Shown: in pieces, positions 53,641-64,000 of the stretch
Layout of the letters: each line of letters starts with the position of its first letter
How positions within the stretch are numbered: the stretch's first letter is position 1
NCBI RefSeq assembly: GCF_030247195.1
Contig: NC_080672.1
Span: forward strand, 347,074,413-347,138,412
Length of the DNA: 64,000 nucleotides
From: Topomyia yanbarensis
Taxonomy: Eukaryota; Arthropoda; Insecta; Diptera; Culicidae
Direction: 5' to 3'
Position numbers and translations under genes: made by a program
Notes under the pieces: model-generated
What the model was told of the DNA's origin: nothing
Seen by the model: only the letters and a program-made list of their open reading frames with translations
Databases searched by the model: none

Positions 53641-55660
53641 TGCAATGTCGCAATGATAGAGATTAATTAAATTAAATAGTTAAATTATTATTCTGAAAAA
53701 TTCACTCGGGTCAAATTAAAGTTAGATTTACCGTAATGAGTAAATTTACCATGCACATTTTTTCCAATTTTTCGTAACTGGTGCTAAAATTCACTAAATA
53801 ACGCAAAAAAGATCATTTTTTCCTGTTAGCTGAATCTGTGCCCAACAGAGAGGATCAAGTGGGACAAACGCAATATTCAGGACCGGCGAAACACTTTTTT
53901 CCCGAGTGGGTAGTAGAATTCGGAGTGATTTCTACTCGTGGTGATGAAAGTTCAGACATGGTGTATGTATGTGAAAGTGAAAATTTCCGGATAATACCTG
54001 GTGGCTTTTTGGAAATACCCTTTGTTAATGGGCTGTGTGCCCGACGACTCAACGAAAATGTGTTTATTGATTACTGATACTAAAAATGCTCCACATCTAA
54101 GTACCAATTACTCTACTGTTTTAAATTTCGTAGCATTATTTTCTATTTCCTCCGATAAAGCCTTCTTTGCGTGGGTACTGAAGCTCGCATGATAGTGTTG
54201 ACTAATGGGAAGGTATCTCCGACAACAGACAGCACCTCTGACTCAATGGAGGTCGAATTGAATAATTATCCGATGGCAAAATAATAGGATAGCATAACAT
54301 AGCAAAGCATATCAAAAACGACTGCACACATCATGGGTGGCTGATACAGGGAAATCTTTTTATACAATAGTATAGTTTGTATGCAGTGAACTAGTGAACT
54401 GGCCATGTCCTTACGATCGCTAGAGGGAAGGAAATGTTAGTTGAATACCTACTTAAGAAGATACGGGGAACCCACGCAATCTCCATAGGTATTACGGATG
54501 TTGGATTTTGTTAGTAGGGAAGAAAATGGGGTGTGATTTTGGGATGATTTATATGCGTATTAGATGAATAAAAAGATTAATGTATAAATAATTGGAACGT
54601 GCTCACCGGTAAGAATGCGGAGTGAATGTGGATACACTTTTTCCGCTAACGGAGCACCCGTCTTGATTTCTCCTCTTTTATATTTAGTCTTTTCCTAAAG
54701 GTAAATTTCCTTTACATTTTTATTGGGTCTTGATCTCAAGTTCCACACTGGTGTACTCGTTACAAAACTGATGGACAATTCCTGGCGGCCAGCTGGTACT
54801 AATTGGTAGTTCTTTGTTAAACTCCCTCCAAAAACAGTTTCAATCAATTTTAAATAATTTTCCATGTTTATCCGATGGCAAAATAATGCCGATAAATCTT
54901 CTTTTAGATATAAATTATATTCATCTAATAAAACAGGCCCCTGGAAGGTCTCCTTCCCAACCAAGTATAACCCATTTAACCCCCTGCTGCCCAACCCCGC
55001 GTTCTGGCGAGTTACGGGGAAATCGCTACAGAATATTCACAACACGGTTGTATGTTGTCATCACTATGAAAACTTCTTCACAACATTCCCATTAATCATA
55101 AAAATACATTGTATGAATTTTGAAATCACTATGTTGAATACAGTCAACGTTGAAAGTTGAAAATTTGAGGAAAGCGAGATTTTTTTTGTGTATGGCAGTG
55201 TAATTTAGTTGAATAATGTTTATTGTTTTTTTAATTCTTGGAGAAAATAAAAAACATATTTTTAAATCGCTAGCTTGTAGTACTTCTCTGTATCTGTGAA
55301 ATTATGTTGTGAACGATGCGCTATGTTGGACGTTTCGAGGATTAAATGATAAATCCGTAGCGTGAGCTGCCAATATATTTTTCGGCTTTCTCATTACAAA
55401 AACAATCTACAATAGCTTTTTAAGCAAAGCAAAAATGTGGGCAGCAGCGTAACACTTGGCCTTGTACAAAGAAGTATCTTGTCTACGTACCCGCCTGGGA
55501 AGTATAGATTGATGGTGTAGTCTCCAACAGGGGCCTTAATTGCGAAATATGGGGTTGGCTTCCAGAAACCCTTTGCTTCAGTCAGTGAAAATTCTGGATT
55601 GCAGGCAAATGCGTTCAGTATGAATCGAGGAGCATAAATCGAGGAGTATATTTTAAATCA
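53641..55660. other. Spacer, no supported gene
   Basis: Short open frames only (one of 79 codons at 53838-54077 has no recognisable motif or splice context). No repeat identified. Confidence 0.35.
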
Positions 55661-55665
55661 GTCTC

Positions 55666-57370
55666 ATGACGAGCCTTTCGCCCGATCTACTCTTCCAAAC
55701 CTTGTTCTTTTGGACGGGGCTCGTATACCTGGGCACCTTTTTGTGTCTCAGGGCATTCCGTCATTGCGAACAATTGGGACATACAGCTACCACGACTAAT
55801 TTCTACGCTCCCTTGTCTACTAAAGAGCGAGAGTCTGACAATCCCACTGAGAGAACATGTTCTAATGAGCCTATAAATTTCCGAAAAAAGAAAATCATTT
55901 CCTCTCCTAAGCTGCCTCATCCTGAGAGTGTCTTTTGATGGGTACTATTACAAAACCGAAACTTCCTGTTGATAACCGATGTATCTTACTGCATGATATT
56001 CGCGACAATTTCAATATGATCATGACTACTTCACCACTGCGGCCAAGCGTGTTGAATTTATCAATGTACTCGACCTCAATTGGTGGGCCTATTGATTGTA
56101 ACAGTTACGCGTTCACGAAACAGACGAATCAAAACAAGAAGCATATAAGGTTTTAACAGGCTTGATTATCGACACTGCGATTAAAGGTCAGACGAAACGA
56201 GATCCGGCGCAAACAGCAGTCTCCCGCTTCGTGGTAGGTAGAGAGCACTCAGAATTGTACGCGAAAAGGTCCTACAAGGACTTTTTGAAGGTAGGATCGC
56301 CCGATTTTTTCCGAATATAATCAACGTTTGAAACGCAAATGAAAAACTTAATGAATACTGAAAACGTGGTTATTGGCACCGGTTTGTCGACGAATTGACA
56401 AGAAAAATAATGCTTCATTTGGTGGCTAGGTTCTACGTTATGTATTCTACTCATCCGTTGCTCGGAATATACGGAACCAAGAAGCCTTTTACGGCGACAA
56501 CAGCATTCCGTATAGATCTACACTCAAACAATTGATGTTTCACGATGAAATGATAATACTTTATTTAAACGAAATAATAACACAAATTTGATAGCAAAGA
56601 CGCTCGCGCTAAGCATTGTAGTGCGCATATCACTGTAGCGTTCGTTAGATGATGACAGCTATGCATCGCTTCTATACTAATTATTATGAAGTAGTGGTGA
56701 AGGTGATCATAAAAGAGGCTGTGCTGCATACATTCTCCCCACAAAACTGATGGTTTTATATTTACCCATCAACGACCATGTCCGCATCATTACAGTTCCA
56801 AGGATGTTCTCCATTCGATTGAGTATGGAAAGCACGCCATGCATTTTCTGGGGAAAACGTGGGAGTTCCTTAGTTCATTAGCTGAAAAATCATATCAGAT
56901 TACCTTAGTTTTGCATTGCTCCATTACGGGTAATGAGAAGGCGGACACTTAGCTTAGAATGGTAATGAGAAAAGGCATTAGAAGGTGACATCCATGAAAG
57001 ATAGCGTAGCTTCAACGAGTTTTTCAATATTTCTTATCAAAATTGGCAAATTTTGTGAAACAATGGAAGAGGATGGATAAAGCTCGTGACTTCATTCGTA
57101 TGATATCTCGGGTCATGTCAGGTCATTATACGTTGGATGAGCATCTTCGGTGTAGTGGGGTCGTGGAGAGCTGTCTCTGCGCTTATAGTGAAGATTATCG
57201 CAACATTAAACATGTTGTCTGGTCGTGCGCCTAGTGCCCTAGCGCCAAATCTCCGTTAAACGAATCCCTTCGGTCTTGTTCCAGTCCGAGATGTGCTAGC
57301 TATTCTCGATCTCCCTATATGTCTTTCATATACAGAATTTCAAGCACAATAGATAGCCAAATTTAGTTAT
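55666..57370 (+). pseudogene. Decayed I-group LINE (plus strand)
   Basis: Pieces align in order with the intact copies: HCEQLGHTATT and the ORF1 linker NFYAPLSTKERESDNPTERT (55.75-55.92 kb); RCILLHDIRDNFNMI and SVLNLSMYSTS of the endonuclease (55.98-56.08 kb); a degraded RNase H region (56.78-56.95 kb: HCSITGNEKAD-like codons with shifts); and ARDFIRMISRVMSGHYTLDEHL..CLCAYSEDYRNIKHVVWSC (57.07-57.23 kb). Most of the RT is deleted. 56500-56720 does not match and may be another insertion. Confidence 0.75.
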
Positions 57371-58930
57371 CTCTTCTCATTTGGTTGATATGCTAACATC
57401 AACCTGGAAGTCTGGTCACAAAAATGTTCCCAGAGGATCCAAGGACGGCAGGCAGCGATTGGGTTCATGATGTCCTGTAGTATTCTTCCGTTTGACAAAA
57501 AGCTGCAAGTTTAATTTCTTATTTTCCCTAACATTGTTGTCCGCCCTCACTTCACTTTCCCTGATACAGTCTCTGCTACTCTGATGTTGAAATCAATTCT
57601 TCTTGTGTATATCTTTTGCCTTCCTTTTAATAAGCCTTATTGTGTTTCTCCTTGTTTCAATTGTTACTCAAACAATAATAACATTGCATATCTAGTCTTT
57701 GAAAATATTTCTAACTGCTTCCTTTAGTCTGAATAAAAATGCACTAATATTTTTTCTGCATATCGACCTGAATTCCTCCTTTTAAGATTTAGATGTGTCA
57801 AAATATATTCCCCTTAGTATTACTAAAAATAAGTTTAAATGTTAAACAAATCCTAATTATTATACCATATTTTCAAGAAATTTAAATTGTAAGTAAAAAG
57901 AATCTCAATTTCAGACGCATGCATTATTCTGCGCAAGACAAATATGGTATTAATTTCAGGTTTTAGTTTGTTCCAAGCTTTCGAGTGGGTATTTCCCCTC
58001 ACTATTATTTTCGAGTGGGTAGTACTACCCATACTACCCACGCTATCCGTTGGCCCTGGCAATAATAATAGTTCAACGGAAAATTAAAAAAAAACATTTG
58101 AGAGCCTATCTTGCATTTACCAAGCGGTATAGCCATGTATACCCGTTGTGATTTACTAACAACATGGGCATCAAGGGGTTAATGGTGGTAAATCACCTTC
58201 AAGCAAGGGATGAGTCACTTAGAACAATGTGCCATATACACTGTATTACTTACGATAACACGATATAAGATTACGATTCACAGTAATACACGATCATTTC
58301 ACTCATTACCACAATGTGCGGCACACTGAGGCACACTTCTGACAACTCAAAAACTGTCAACAAAGTGTAGTTAAATAATTATAGCAACCATTGCTTTTGT
58401 TTTACTGAACACCATGGCACATCGTGGCACATTGCGGCACAAGCTACCACACTGTTTGTTTATGAGCACAATTCGATTTGTGTTCAGCGACTCACCCTTT
58501 GCCTTCAAGCAATGTTGCTTCTTGAGTATAGCATGAGAAATGAAACCCAAGAAGACAAATGTTAATTTAAATAAACCTAAATATGATATTTTTCGTGTAA
58601 CCATTAATCTAGATTTACTTGCGAAAACAGATTGCAGTTATACGAAGAAGATTGATAGATCATAAATTTTCCTCCACTGGCGCATTGGTAAAATATTTGA
58701 ACTCGCTGTACTTGATTTATTATTGGCTATATCGGCCTGTCTTGTCGTAAAAACACAGAAATCACAACGCCGTAAGAAAAAACAAGTTTGATTGAATATA
58801 TTCGACTAAATAAACGTTATTATTAATGTAAAACTTCAACAATCCACCCATTTCCACCAACAACAAATCACAATCACCATTATTAAAAAACAAACATTTC
58901 TGTCACGATCCACCTCCTGCCTCCGAATAC
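57371..58930. other. Spacer with short palindromes, no gene seen
   Basis: Includes a perfect 16-bp palindrome TGGGTAGTACTACCCA at 58016-58031 and a cluster of GTGGCACA/GCGGCACA words at 58315-58450. No coding signal. Confidence 0.4.
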
Positions 58931-60011
58931 CTGCCATGACATTTCACCCGCAAGTAAAATTAAATGGAAATCCATTCGCATGATTATATTGTCCGAGGTA
59001 ACGACGTCGCACATGTCAGCTCGAAGAAAGAATGCATCCTGATTCCCGATAAACACAGAAGGTGTAAACAAAACACATTTCCACCCACATTCTACAGCAT
59101 TCCAGCACAATCAACAGAACTTCCCTGCCAGATAGGCACTCGCGCGGTTTGTTTGTACATGCGCCTTGGAAGCTTTCCGCTCTCACACACCCGAGAACCG
59201 TTATCTTCGCGTCACTCACTGGAAAGGCTCACCTGCGTATCCTTTTTCGTGGCCCAAACAGCCAGCAGCTCTGAGTTGTGTGCAGGATATCCCCGCAGTC
59301 GGTTGTGTTTGTCTTCTCGCAGAGAAATATTCTACTGATTAAAATAATACAAGTCTATCTTCGATAAAATCTGTCCGTCGTTTGCCACATTTAATAAGTA
59401 GAGAATAAATCATTCCAAGTCGCCGCCGACTGATCTGCCGAAACTTGTGGCTTCCTACCAGAACATTCGCTAGCATAATATTAGTGGTGAAATAGAATTT
59501 GATGGAGTTGGTGGCTCCACGGTAGAGCGGAAGAATGTAAGTGCGTGTTCGCTATTTTGTGAGTGAGAATTTGTTCGAAGGCAACCCGGGACAGGCTTCA
59601 GTAATCATTGTGCGCGAGAAGGATACGGATGACAGCACGAAAGCTCCTGAAGTTGGAATGGATCCAATCTCCCCTTTCCGCGCCGACCAGTACTCATCCT
59701 CTCCAGGCCTGTGTTTGGTTGGGCTTCTGAAGCGGTGGAAATGTGATACGTTCAAACATTCGGAAGATTGCCTTCGCGAGCGATAGATGATAGAATGCAT
59801 GTCGCAGCTGTTGCTCAGATTACCCCAATCTCCGGAAATGCGTGGAACTTACCACAACTGGTGGCGTGTACCCGTCGAGAAAACGAAATGAAAACCCATT
59901 CGAGGAATACGCTGGCGTTAGTGATATACATTTAGGGAGCAGTGTGTTCTAATACTCAAAAACAACTAAAAGTGACGAAAAGCTCGTAGTGATTGTTTTT
60001 CCTTGCTTCAG
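58931..60011 (+). promoter_or_regulatory. GC-richer region, probable 5' end/UTR of the gene starting at 60.0 kb
   Basis: Base composition rises relative to flanks. A CAGTCGGTTGTG initiator-like word lies near 59291 and a strong donor word GTAAGT begins at 59537, which would give a non-coding first exon spliced to the acceptor at 60011. This is inference from splice words only; an open frame (58964-59338) shows no motif. Confidence 0.35.
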
Positions 60012-60295
60012 TGAAGTGTGTCAAAAATGGCCTTACAGAAAAAGTTATCTAATAACGATTTCGAGCTACTCTCGATCAACAAAATGAATAACAACAGTGG
60101 CAACAACGATCCGAACGGTAACGGAAACGGTATTGTTGGTATCATCAGCAGCGGTGCTGGAGCAAGCAACAGTAACACCAACAGCAGCATCAAGATGCCA
60201 CAGAAGAAGATCCAGTTCAGTACGCCCGAGTTCAGCATCACTCCGATCGAGACGTTGCCCGGCAGTACAATACGTCCTCCGCCCAGCCGGAAAAG
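60012..60295 (+). CDS. First coding exon of an unidentified host gene
   Basis: A pyrimidine-rich acceptor (TTGTTTTTCCTTGCTTCAG) ends at 60011. ATG at 60027 has a good insect context (TCAAAAATGG). The frame gives 89 codons plus two bases up to a donor, AG|GTAGG, at 60295/60296. The product starts MALQKKLSNNDFELL, continues through a low-complexity Asn/Gly/Ser segment (about residues 20-57) typical of dipteran proteins, and then a conserved-looking stretch KKIQFSTPEFSITPIETLPG and RPPPSRKR. It looks like a disordered N-terminal tail; I do not recognise the protein. Later exons are not evident in this window, so the next intron probably runs past the end or over the frame at 60.7 kb. Confidence 0.6.
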
Positions 60296-60739
60296 GTAGG
60301 CATCGTAAGCATCAGAAATGCTCACTCTGAATTCTGTCACAACGGTGTTGATTATGTTTGTATGCGAATGCTTGACTACACATTGGTCAAGTTGCTTAAA
60401 CGAACCAGTACTACAGGACATCTCTAGCAATTTATAAATCGTGGGATGAGGCATAAAACATAAATGAAAATTTGGTTTCTTGTCACACTAGGATATCATA
60501 AATCTTCAACAGTTTTCGAAGATACCTCGAAATACTATTTGGAGAGTTTTGAGACTTTTAAATCACGTTGTGCGAGTAATAATTTTAGAGGGGTTTTACA
60601 GCGAATAAATAATCGTGACAAATATAGTACACCAAGAAATAGATGGAAAAGGGAATAAGCAGAAATAAAAAAATCCTTGAAAAACTATCAAATTAAATGA
60701 ATAATACCCCCATAACCTACTGTTGGTTTTTATTAGAAT

Positions 60740-61031
60740 CGGGTTTACAAAAATTCCCGGTAATGCAAATATTCCAATAGGATGGAGCCGTTTTGTAAAT
60801 CTCACCGTTTATGGTGTCTTTGGTAATGAACGATTCACTACGTTTCCCACCAGTGCATATAGCCTACCAAATCAGGCATTTCGAAGCGAATTTTCACAGA
60901 TTCTACCATTTGAAACGGTCATCTATAACAAACTTGTCGTTACCCGTGAAATATTCCCATCCGAGCAACAGCTTAAAATCCGCTTTGATGTTGATCTCAT
61001 CATCAATGACGCAGTGCCGGTATTTCGTTAG
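60740..61031 (+). CDS. Candidate terminal exon or small ORF, unidentified
   Basis: Behind an acceptor-like TTGGTTTTTATTAG (60739) an open frame of about 96 codons runs to TAG (61029-61031). It encodes a varied, non-repetitive sequence (IPGNANIPIGWSRFVNLTV..., EFSQILPFETVIYNKLVV, QLKIRFDVDLIINDAVPVFR) with alternating hydrophobic residues suggesting a beta-rich fold. A short frame at 60464-60658 starting MKIWFLVTLGY could be an upstream exon, but no good donor joins them. It could be a nested gene, a decayed gene or part of an unknown element. Confidence 0.35.
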
Positions 61032-61526
61032 TGGTGTCATGTAGAGTTTCCGGTTACGCGTTTTGACAACACTCTGCTGATGTTCATCTGATTTGGAAGT
61101 TCTAAATCTTGTACATTTTCAATCCGGAACGTTTCTTGGCTCTCTGGAATAAACTTTGCGAATCAAGGTTTTTTTGGCCAAGTCATGCATCGAAATGTTT
61201 GAATTTCGCTTGAAATGAGCAATCGGTGCTCCTTCGTGTTTTTGCGCGTTGTTCTCTGTTTTCGTCAAACTCCTGTATATTCATCAGTTTTCTCAAGGCG
61301 CTATACGACAACCCAGGATTTTACATGTGGTTGAACAAAATCCTTTTTAGAAGGGTTTGCTGATTTTCTTCTATCTTGACCGGAATCTCGCTGACAACTG
61401 TACAACTGAGCGGATCTAAATAATAAACTCTAAAGGGAAACTAATTAAATTGTTAAATTATTTGAAAGTGGAGTAAAAATTGCAGGCTCGTATTTCCAAT
61501 TTGAAAACAATCGGTTCGGAGTTGGA
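61032..61526. other. Spacer, no gene seen
   Basis: No recognisable coding or repeat structure. Confidence 0.35.
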
Positions 61527-62227
61527 TTAAGAGGTTACATACCATTTTATTTTTTATTTTTCAAATTTTTATATGAAAGTATAACTCCTTGAGAATATTT
61601 ACCAATTTTTTATAGAGATCCGAGAAATAGATCGAAAGTTACTGCGCCTTCAAACGCGCTTCGTCTACCCAACTCGATTTTCTCGAAATGTCGTTTTTCC
61701 AAAAATGGTTTTTCCGTGATCACGATTGCCAAAAAACCACTCAACCGATTTTCTTCAATGTTTTTTCAATTGATTGTAATCAATTTGTCTTATACCTTAA
61801 CGGTTTTTTTAAGCAGAAATTTTTGTTTTGTGGATGAGAATTTTTTAATACAATTTTTAGAGCTTAACTCAGCGATTTTGTAGGAAGGACGTTCTGGAAT
61901 GCAGTAAAAGATATTATTTCTTCAACTAATCGTTAAGGTACGAGGAATACTCATATACTAGTGGAATTTTTTGAGTTTTGGGATTTTAGTTGATCTTTCG
62001 GTCTTCAATCGTGATCATCGCAAACCTCTTAATTAAAAAATGAGGAACAAAAACCATAACTCCGCGAATTATCAATTATATTTTTATAAACTTATGCTTG
62101 TTTATTTCATTGAAAAATGTACTACCAAGTACTATAAGTTTAATGTAATGAAATCATTGCTTTATGCCTTTATGTAAATTCAAACATTCTTGACATTTGT
62201 CTCACAAAAAGGTATATAACTCCTTAA
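61527..62227. mobile_element. Uninterrupted copy of the TTAA MITE
   Basis: TTAAGAGGTTACATACC at the left and GGTATATAACTCCTTAA at the right, with TTAA at both ends. About 700 bp, no ORF. Matches 33075-33559 followed by 35732-35924, and so defines the insertion point of the nested repeat there. Confidence 0.75.
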
Positions 62228-62495
62228 ATCAAACAGGATCATATTTGCTGGTGAACGCTTACACAACACAACAACAATCATCTTTTACTCTAGATACTGA
62301 TTGGTGGCAAAAGTATTGACGACTACAGATTATTACAAATTATCTCGAGATCTTTTGGAAGACTGTCTTCAGATACCGAAGATAACGATTGTTTTTGCAT
62401 GCACTTAGTTGTAAAAATCACAAACTTCGACCCGTGATTACGTAAGCCTCTTAAGACAGATGTCAACCATTTAGGTTCACTATAAAAATAATAAT

Positions 62496-62735
62496 ACTGC
62501 CCACCGCAGTGGAACTGGATTCAATCCCATCCGAGGGCGTTGAGATTTTCTGATGTGAATCTGTGGTTATGTATTCCTTTGGAAGGAAAGTAAAGCCGTT
62601 GGTTCCGGTCCATGTGTTGATGGGGCGATATCTAGCGTCCAGATGGTGGATACACCTCTGTGGTGCGCAGTACAGACAGAGAGCGATGAAAAATAGAAGA
62701 ATATTAATTATAGGGGAACCCGGGGATATTTGGAC
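62496..62735 (+). mobile_element. tRNA-related SINE
   Basis: GGATTCAATCC at 62518-62528 is a good match to a Pol III B box, preceded by tRNA-like sequence, and is followed by a non-tRNA body (GGCGTTGAGATTTTCTGATG, AAAGCCGTTGGTTCCGGTCC) and an A-rich tail (GAAAAATAGAAGAATATTAA). The A box is not clear, so the 5' end may be truncated. Confidence 0.5.
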
Positions 62736-62739
62736 CTAT

Positions 62740-63530
62740 CTAAGCATATCGCCCTTTTAGGTGGATAGATGTGAAAGAATTTATCGGTCAAAAGTCCTAA
62801 TTGTTAGTTTGAAACCTCAATAACATTTTGGAACCATACAAATTAATTTGCACCACTCCATAGCAGAGCTAGGCGACGATTTGCAAAACTACATTTTTCC
62901 ATCGTTTTATAATGTAGACGCAATTTTTGTTTACAATAGATTTATTGGGGAAACTCCGTAAGAAGCAAAAAATAACTTGCGTTGCAAAAACTTAATCTGG
63001 TTAGTTACAACTGTCGATTGGCGCATCATGTATTTTCTATGCTGTGTCGTGGGCAATCGTGTGCGTAGCTGCAAGCCGCTGAACAGTGGTTGATGGAAGA
63101 GAAAGTCCGAATACATTACAATGCACAAAAGTTTTAATCAATTCGCTTCACCCAAATTTCTAAAAACAAAAAAATGGAAAAAAATGTATTTTTTCATTCT
63201 GAAACCTTGACTCATTACTCTGAAACCAGAGCTCCGATCCAAATGAAATTCGACAGCAGATAATAAGGATAGGGTAATTTCGGGAGAGATGCCGCACTCT
63301 CTATATTTCTTATATTGGATTACTTTTATACGGTAATATAATATTGTGAATTTGTCTTTCGAAGAATTACAACACCGGAGATGTAAAATAATCCTTATTA
63401 TTAACTCACGAAAATTTTATTAATGATTATGTGCGTCCAGTTGCATCACGGAGTGCCGAAAATTTTTCAGCATGCGTAGCTAAAATATATTTTTTTACCT
63501 CGGAATGTCATTATAGGATTATGAGTCTAT
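62740..63530. other. Spacer with a base-repeat remnant
   Basis: 63215-63262 (ACTCTGAAACCAGAGCTCCG, ATGAAATTCGACAGCAG) is a diverged piece of the CCGGAACCGGAAGTCGGAT-type unit from 33-49 kb. Nothing else recognised. Confidence 0.4.
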
Positions 63531-63536
63531 TTATCT

Positions 63537-63757
63537 ATATACTAGTTAATACCCATCGCGCGTTGCTGCGACTTTTAACGAAATAGGAGAAAAACACAAT
63601 TTGTCCCGAAGCGCCATCTGGCGGGCAGACAATCCCCAACCAATAGCACACAAACACGCTCCATAACAAACGCCTACTATGTACAAACTTTTACGGCAAT
63701 CGGTTAAGCCGTTTGGGAGTCTATAAATCATATACATACAAACATTGACTTATATAT
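63537..63757 (+). repeat. Short element with LINE-type 3' tail
   Basis: TACCCATCGCGCGTTGCTGCGAC-like start and CAATCGGTTAAGCCGTTTGG...CATACAAACATTGACTTATA end, a tail style common to short insect retroposons derived from LINEs. About 220 bp, no ORF. Confidence 0.35.
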
Positions 63758-64000
63758 TAGGGTGGGGCATTATTATATAGAAAAACGGAATCATAACCAC
63801 ATCAACCGAGCACAGCACTTTTTTGGTTCCTTTTGGGGTCTCAAATAACTGTGCAAAATTTGGGATCGATTGGTTTTGACCCGGCGTAGCGCATTGCGTT
63901 TGAAATTTGTATGGAAATTAGTATGGGAAAACCTACTTTTTTGTATTTTCAATTCTACAGACTACAATTCTTCCTGCAGTACGCTAACAAATAGATAGAA
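63758..64000 (+). mobile_element. Second copy of the 9.3-kb hAT-like element, cut by the window end
   Basis: Starts TAGGGTGGGGCATTAT and follows the left arm of 9340-10951 base by base (about 88% by eye) to the end of the window, including GAGCACAGCACTTTTTTGGT and GCGTAGCGCATTGCGTTTG. Confidence 0.85.

Noticed and set aside
53838..54077. 79-codon plus-strand frame as a gene
   Set aside because: No motif, no splice signals of quality, and the opposite strand is open over the same stretch.
58964..59338. 124-codon plus-strand frame upstream of the 60-kb exon
   Set aside because: No domain and no good start; more likely promoter or 5' UTR sequence.

Overview
The window is eukaryotic, repeat-dominated DNA, most likely from a culicine mosquito (Aedes-like). 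This is inferred from coexisting APE-type LINEs (a CR1/L2-group element, an RNase H-bearing I-group element, RTE and R1 remnants), many MITE-like elements, a tRNA-related SINE and long AT-rich spacers. There are no bacterial-style operons. Most of the mappable sequence is mobile-element derived; host coding sequence is limited to one convincing exon (60.0 kb) and two weak candidates (12.7 and 60.7 kb).

Layout. 0-4 kb: AT-rich spacer with hAT-like ends, a TATA+initiator promoter (3.39 kb) and a CAGTA-type DNA-transposon end. 4.4-8.3 kb: an apparently intact two-ORF LINE (coiled-coil ORF1, EN-RT ORF2) ending in an (AAAT)n tail. 9.34-10.95 kb: a 1.6-kb near-palindromic hAT-like element with a perfect 8-bp target duplication; its empty site survives in a paralogous repeat at 36.5 kb. 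13.1-17.3 kb: a decayed minus-strand RTE element broken by a 296-bp MITE and by a 1.2-kb retroposed element that encodes only an ORF1 protein. 17.37-17.78 kb: a second hAT-like MITE. 18.1-18.9 kb: a 9-bp tandem repeat. 19.6-20.1 kb: RTE 3' fragment. 21-25.9 kb: mostly spacer with a decayed ORF1 copy and microsatellites.

26.24-48.91 kb is one nested stack. The base is about 5.2 kb of an interspersed repeat that ends in four tandem units of about 1.2 kb. Three elements are inserted into it: two full-length, minus-strand I-group LINEs (26320-32502 and 39897-46073), each with open ORF1 and ORF2 and a 14-bp target duplication, and a 5.03-kb element with terminal inverted repeats of about 500 bp and a 6-bp target duplication (32535-37565). 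The last contains a TTAA-flanked MITE that itself contains another copy of the base repeat family.

48.9-59 kb is mainly spacer with a decayed R1-clade fragment (minus, 52.3-53.6 kb) and a decayed I-group copy (plus, 55.7-57.4 kb). 59-61 kb carries a probable host gene start (coding exon 60012-60295) and an unidentified open frame. The end holds a second TTAA MITE, a SINE, a short LINE-tail repeat and the start of another copy of the 9.3-kb hAT-like element.

How the parts work together: the two I-group LINEs and the ORF1-only element share a 3' end (a stem-loop with changed stem bases, the same loop core, the same tail, then poly(A)). This suggests the ORF1-only element is copied in trans by the LINE reverse transcriptase. 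All family assignments come from reading motifs; no database search was possible.
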